Below are positions 6,289-7,748 of a stretch of DNA of 7,748 bases, piece by piece. This DNA comes from Candidatus Zixiibacteriota bacterium (GTDB lineage: Bacteria; Zixibacteria; MSB-5A5; GN15; PGXB01). Where the stretch lies: assembly GCA_900498245.1 (NCBI GenBank), contig LS998015.1:2947477-2955224 (forward strand). Reading direction: 5' to 3'. The notes below the pieces were generated by a model that did not search any database, was not told where the DNA came from, and saw only the letters and a list, made by a program, of their open reading frames with translations. The position numbers were made by a program, and so were the translations under genes. Every line of letters begins with the position of its first letter. Positions within the stretch are counted from its first letter, which is position 1.

Positions 6289-7262
6289 AGGCACTCCTCT
6301 ATCAGCGCTCCCAAAAGGGTAATAAATGCAGAATGGTCATTAAAGACCCGGCCCCGCACAAATTGCATGATTCCGGCCTCTTTCGCTATCCCGGCCAATT
6401 CGATATCAAGTTCATAAAGCGTCTCGATATGATCGCAAACAAACCCCAAAGGCATCACTACCAGTTGCTTGACCCCTTCTTTTCCAAGACGCTTGACGGT
6501 CTCAATGGTCGACGGTTTCATCCAGGCCACCGGTCCGATCTTGCTCTGAAAGGACAAGAAAGTGTTCTTTGTCGGAAAATTCTGAAGAATGAGTGCCACC
6601 GTTCTTTCCACCTGCGACCGGTACGGGTCGCCCTTCAGAATAAAGGACTCGGGCAGGGCGTGGGCTGTAAATAAAACATGATACGGTTCGGTTATATCCA
6701 CTTTTCCTATTGCTTCCTTGAGAAGATCGATCGTGCCGTCAATAAATTTGGGATGGTCATAAAAAGGTCGAGTTATTCTCAGTTTGTCCCCTAATTCATG
6801 CTTTCGGCGGGCCTTTTCGAGGCCGGTGTAAATGCTTCCCAAGGTCGACACTGAATAATAGGGATATAACGGCACGGCGATTATCTTATCGGCGCCGTCC
6901 GCGACCGCCTTTTCTATTGCCTCCCCAATCGACGGCTCAATATAGCTGTATGCAAATCCGATTTTTAAATTGGGAAATTTCATCTTCAACTCGGCTTCAA
7001 TAAGTGTCCCCTGCCGTTCCGTCCATTGCATCAAGGGAGATCGTCCCCCGATAAGCGAATAGTGGTGTTTGACATTTGGGGTCCGCACCGCCACGATTAT
7101 CTGCGCTACCAGGGCCCGAAATGGCTGGGGCATATCCATTATATGGCGATCGTTGAATAGATTGAACATGAACGAGCGAATCTTGTCCAAAGCGGCCGGC
7201 CCCCCCATATTTATCAGAATAACCGCAATTCGAGATTGATTGCCCGCTTCACCAATACTCAT
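6285..7262 (-). CDS. hemH: Ferrochelatase (protoporphyrin ferrochelatase)
   Basis: HemH inserts ferrous iron into protoporphyrin IX to make protoheme, the final step of the pathway, usually at the inner face of the cytoplasmic membrane. The 325-residue product has the normal bacterial length. The N-terminal strand and loop are ILINMGGP (15-22), followed by SLIGGRSPLMQWTERQ (69-84). The catalytic histidine motif is FTAHALPESF (His201), then GDPYRSQV (211-218). The second half has FQSKIGPVAWMKP (238-250) and GFVCDHIETLYELDIE (273-288), where His278 and Glu280 correspond to the conserved active-site His/Glu pair. There is no C-terminal [2Fe-2S] extension. The ATG at 7262 is preceded by AAGGGA (7275-7270) with a 7-nt spacer, which supports this start. 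The hemN stop lies 18 nt upstream, and the 3' end overlaps hemY, so translation is probably coupled. In Gram-positives this family can use coproporphyrin instead, but the neighbouring hemN points to protoporphyrin as substrate. Confidence 0.97.
   Translation of the reverse strand: MSIGEAGNQSRIAVILINMGGPAALDKIRSFMFNLFNDRHIMDMPQPFRALVAQIIVAVRTPNVKHHYSLIGGRSPLMQWTERQGTLIEAELKMKFPNLKIGFAYSYIEPSIGEAIEKAVADGADKIIAVPLYPYYSVSTLGSIYTGLEKARRKHELGDKLRITRPFYDHPKFIDGTIDLLKEAIGKVDITEPYHVLFTAHALPESFILKGDPYRSQVERTVALILQNFPTKNTFLSFQSKIGPVAWMKPSTIETVKRLGKEGVKQLVVMPLGFVCDHIETLYELDIELAGIAKEAGIMQFVRGRVFNDHSAFITLLGALIEECL
6294..6300 (-). promoter_or_regulatory. Ribosome binding site that decides the hemY start
   Basis: The minus strand reads AGAGGAG (6300-6294), then the 5-nt spacer TGCCT, then GTG at 6288-6286. 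The site lies inside the last codons of hemH, and the hemY start overlaps the hemH TGA as GTGA, a standard arrangement for translational coupling. A second in-frame GTG at 6294 begins with the last base of this site and has no comparable purine-rich sequence upstream, so it is a poorer start. Confidence 0.7.
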
Positions 7263-7280
7263 ATCAGATTCCCTTGGGGG

Positions 7281-7748
7281 TTATATAGTCCTGGAAAATT
7301 GGACTTTTGGCTTGTCACGATCCTTCCGCAGATAAGAATCAAATACCATTGCGATATTACGTACAAAAATCTTCCCCGGCTCCGTAACCTGCAAAAGACC
7401 GCTTTTTCGAATAATTAAACCATCCTCTATAAAAGGATATAATTCCTGCAATTCCGTAGCGAGATAATCTGTGACGGTGATGCCATATCTTCTATCGACT
7501 TCATCGAAATCAATTCGAAAATTACACATGATTTCGGAAATTATATATTGCCGGATTCGATCTTCCAGACTCAATTTCAATCCCCGGTAGACGGCAAATT
7601 GGCCGCCGTCAATCGCCTGATTATATTCCGAGATGCCGCTGTGATTCTGGGCGAAATTATTACTGACATAGGAAATGGATGACATCCCCACGCCGATCCA
7701 GTCCTTGGCGGCATTGACTGTGTACCCCATGAAATTGCGACGCAGTTT
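7281..7748 (-). CDS. hemN: Oxygen-independent coproporphyrinogen III dehydrogenase, C-terminal part (5' end outside window)
   Basis: HemN is a cytoplasmic radical-SAM enzyme that oxidatively decarboxylates two propionates of coproporphyrinogen III to give protoporphyrinogen IX without oxygen. Only the last 155 residues are here, so the N-terminal CxxxCxxC iron-sulfur cluster region is not visible. The frame is open to the window edge and begins KLRRNFMGYTVNAAKDWIG, which matches the HemN pattern 'LxRNFQGYTT...DLIGxGxSSIS'. Further matches are the CNFRIDFDEV motif, the VTEPGKIFVRNIAMVFDSYL block and the terminal QFSRTI, close to the C terminus of E. coli HemN as I remember it. The match continues upstream of the ATG at 7730, so that codon is internal and not the start. 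The TAA stop (7283-7281) lies 18 nt before hemH, implying one operon. One small oddity is Met where Gln is usual in the NFQGYT motif. The family assignment is very secure; HemN-like heme chaperone HemW is less likely because it lacks this C-terminal pattern. Confidence 0.95.
   Translation of the reverse strand, partial: KLRRNFMGYTVNAAKDWIGVGMSSISYVSNNFAQNHSGISEYNQAIDGGQFAVYRGLKLSLEDRIRQYIISEIMCNFRIDFDEVDRRYGITVTDYLATELQELYPFIEDGLIIRKSGLLQVTEPGKIFVRNIAMVFDSYLRKDRDKPKVQFSRTI

Noticed and set aside
5050-6674. Plus-strand and alternative minus-strand open frames across hemY and hemH
   Set aside because: The motif-complete hemY and hemH frames explain this DNA; the others have no family signatures or sensible ribosome sites.
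7281-7730. A free-standing 149-residue gene beginning at ATG 7730
   Set aside because: HemN similarity continues without a break through KLRRNF upstream of this ATG to the window edge, so it is an internal methionine of hemN.

Overview
The window carries four genes, all transcribed from the minus strand. They are the end of a heme-biosynthesis operon followed by the first 1,554 codons of a very large multi-PAS sensor protein. No RNA gene, insertion sequence, CRISPR array or integrase is visible. Base composition is moderate, near 50% GC by eye, with frequent ATA isoleucine codons. The organism looks like a free-living Gram-negative-type bacterium using the protoporphyrin-dependent heme route. 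A member of the Bacteroidetes/Chlorobi/FCB group, or a related candidate phylum such as Zixibacteria, would fit, but that placement is a guess from gene style and not a demonstrated fact.

In transcription order (high to low coordinates), the first part is the hem operon. It starts with the C-terminal 155 residues of oxygen-independent coproporphyrinogen III dehydrogenase (hemN, 7748-7281, cut by the window edge). After an 18-nt gap comes ferrochelatase (hemH, 7262-6285). The third gene is FAD-dependent protoporphyrinogen oxidase (hemY, also written hemG; 6288-4885), whose start overlaps the hemH stop. Together they convert coproporphyrinogen III to protoporphyrinogen IX (HemN), protoporphyrinogen IX to protoporphyrin IX (HemY) and protoporphyrin IX to protoheme (HemH), which are the last three steps of heme synthesis.

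A 222-nt gap (4884-4663) separates hemY from the sensor gene. It contains only weak candidate hairpins and one TATAAT hexamer.

From 4662 to the window edge at position 1 a single frame stays open with no stop codon. It encodes a short two-helix membrane anchor, three PAS domains, one GAF domain, seven more complete PAS domains and the first third of an eleventh PAS domain. The domain exits carry DIT-type signatures spaced 119-131 residues apart. The output domain lies beyond the window, so histidine kinase is likely but not shown. Nothing in the window proves that the sensor and the hem genes work together.

The overall picture is an ordinary hem operon next to an unusually long sensory array. 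I did not find convincing evidence of an undescribed defence, mobile or RNA-based system.
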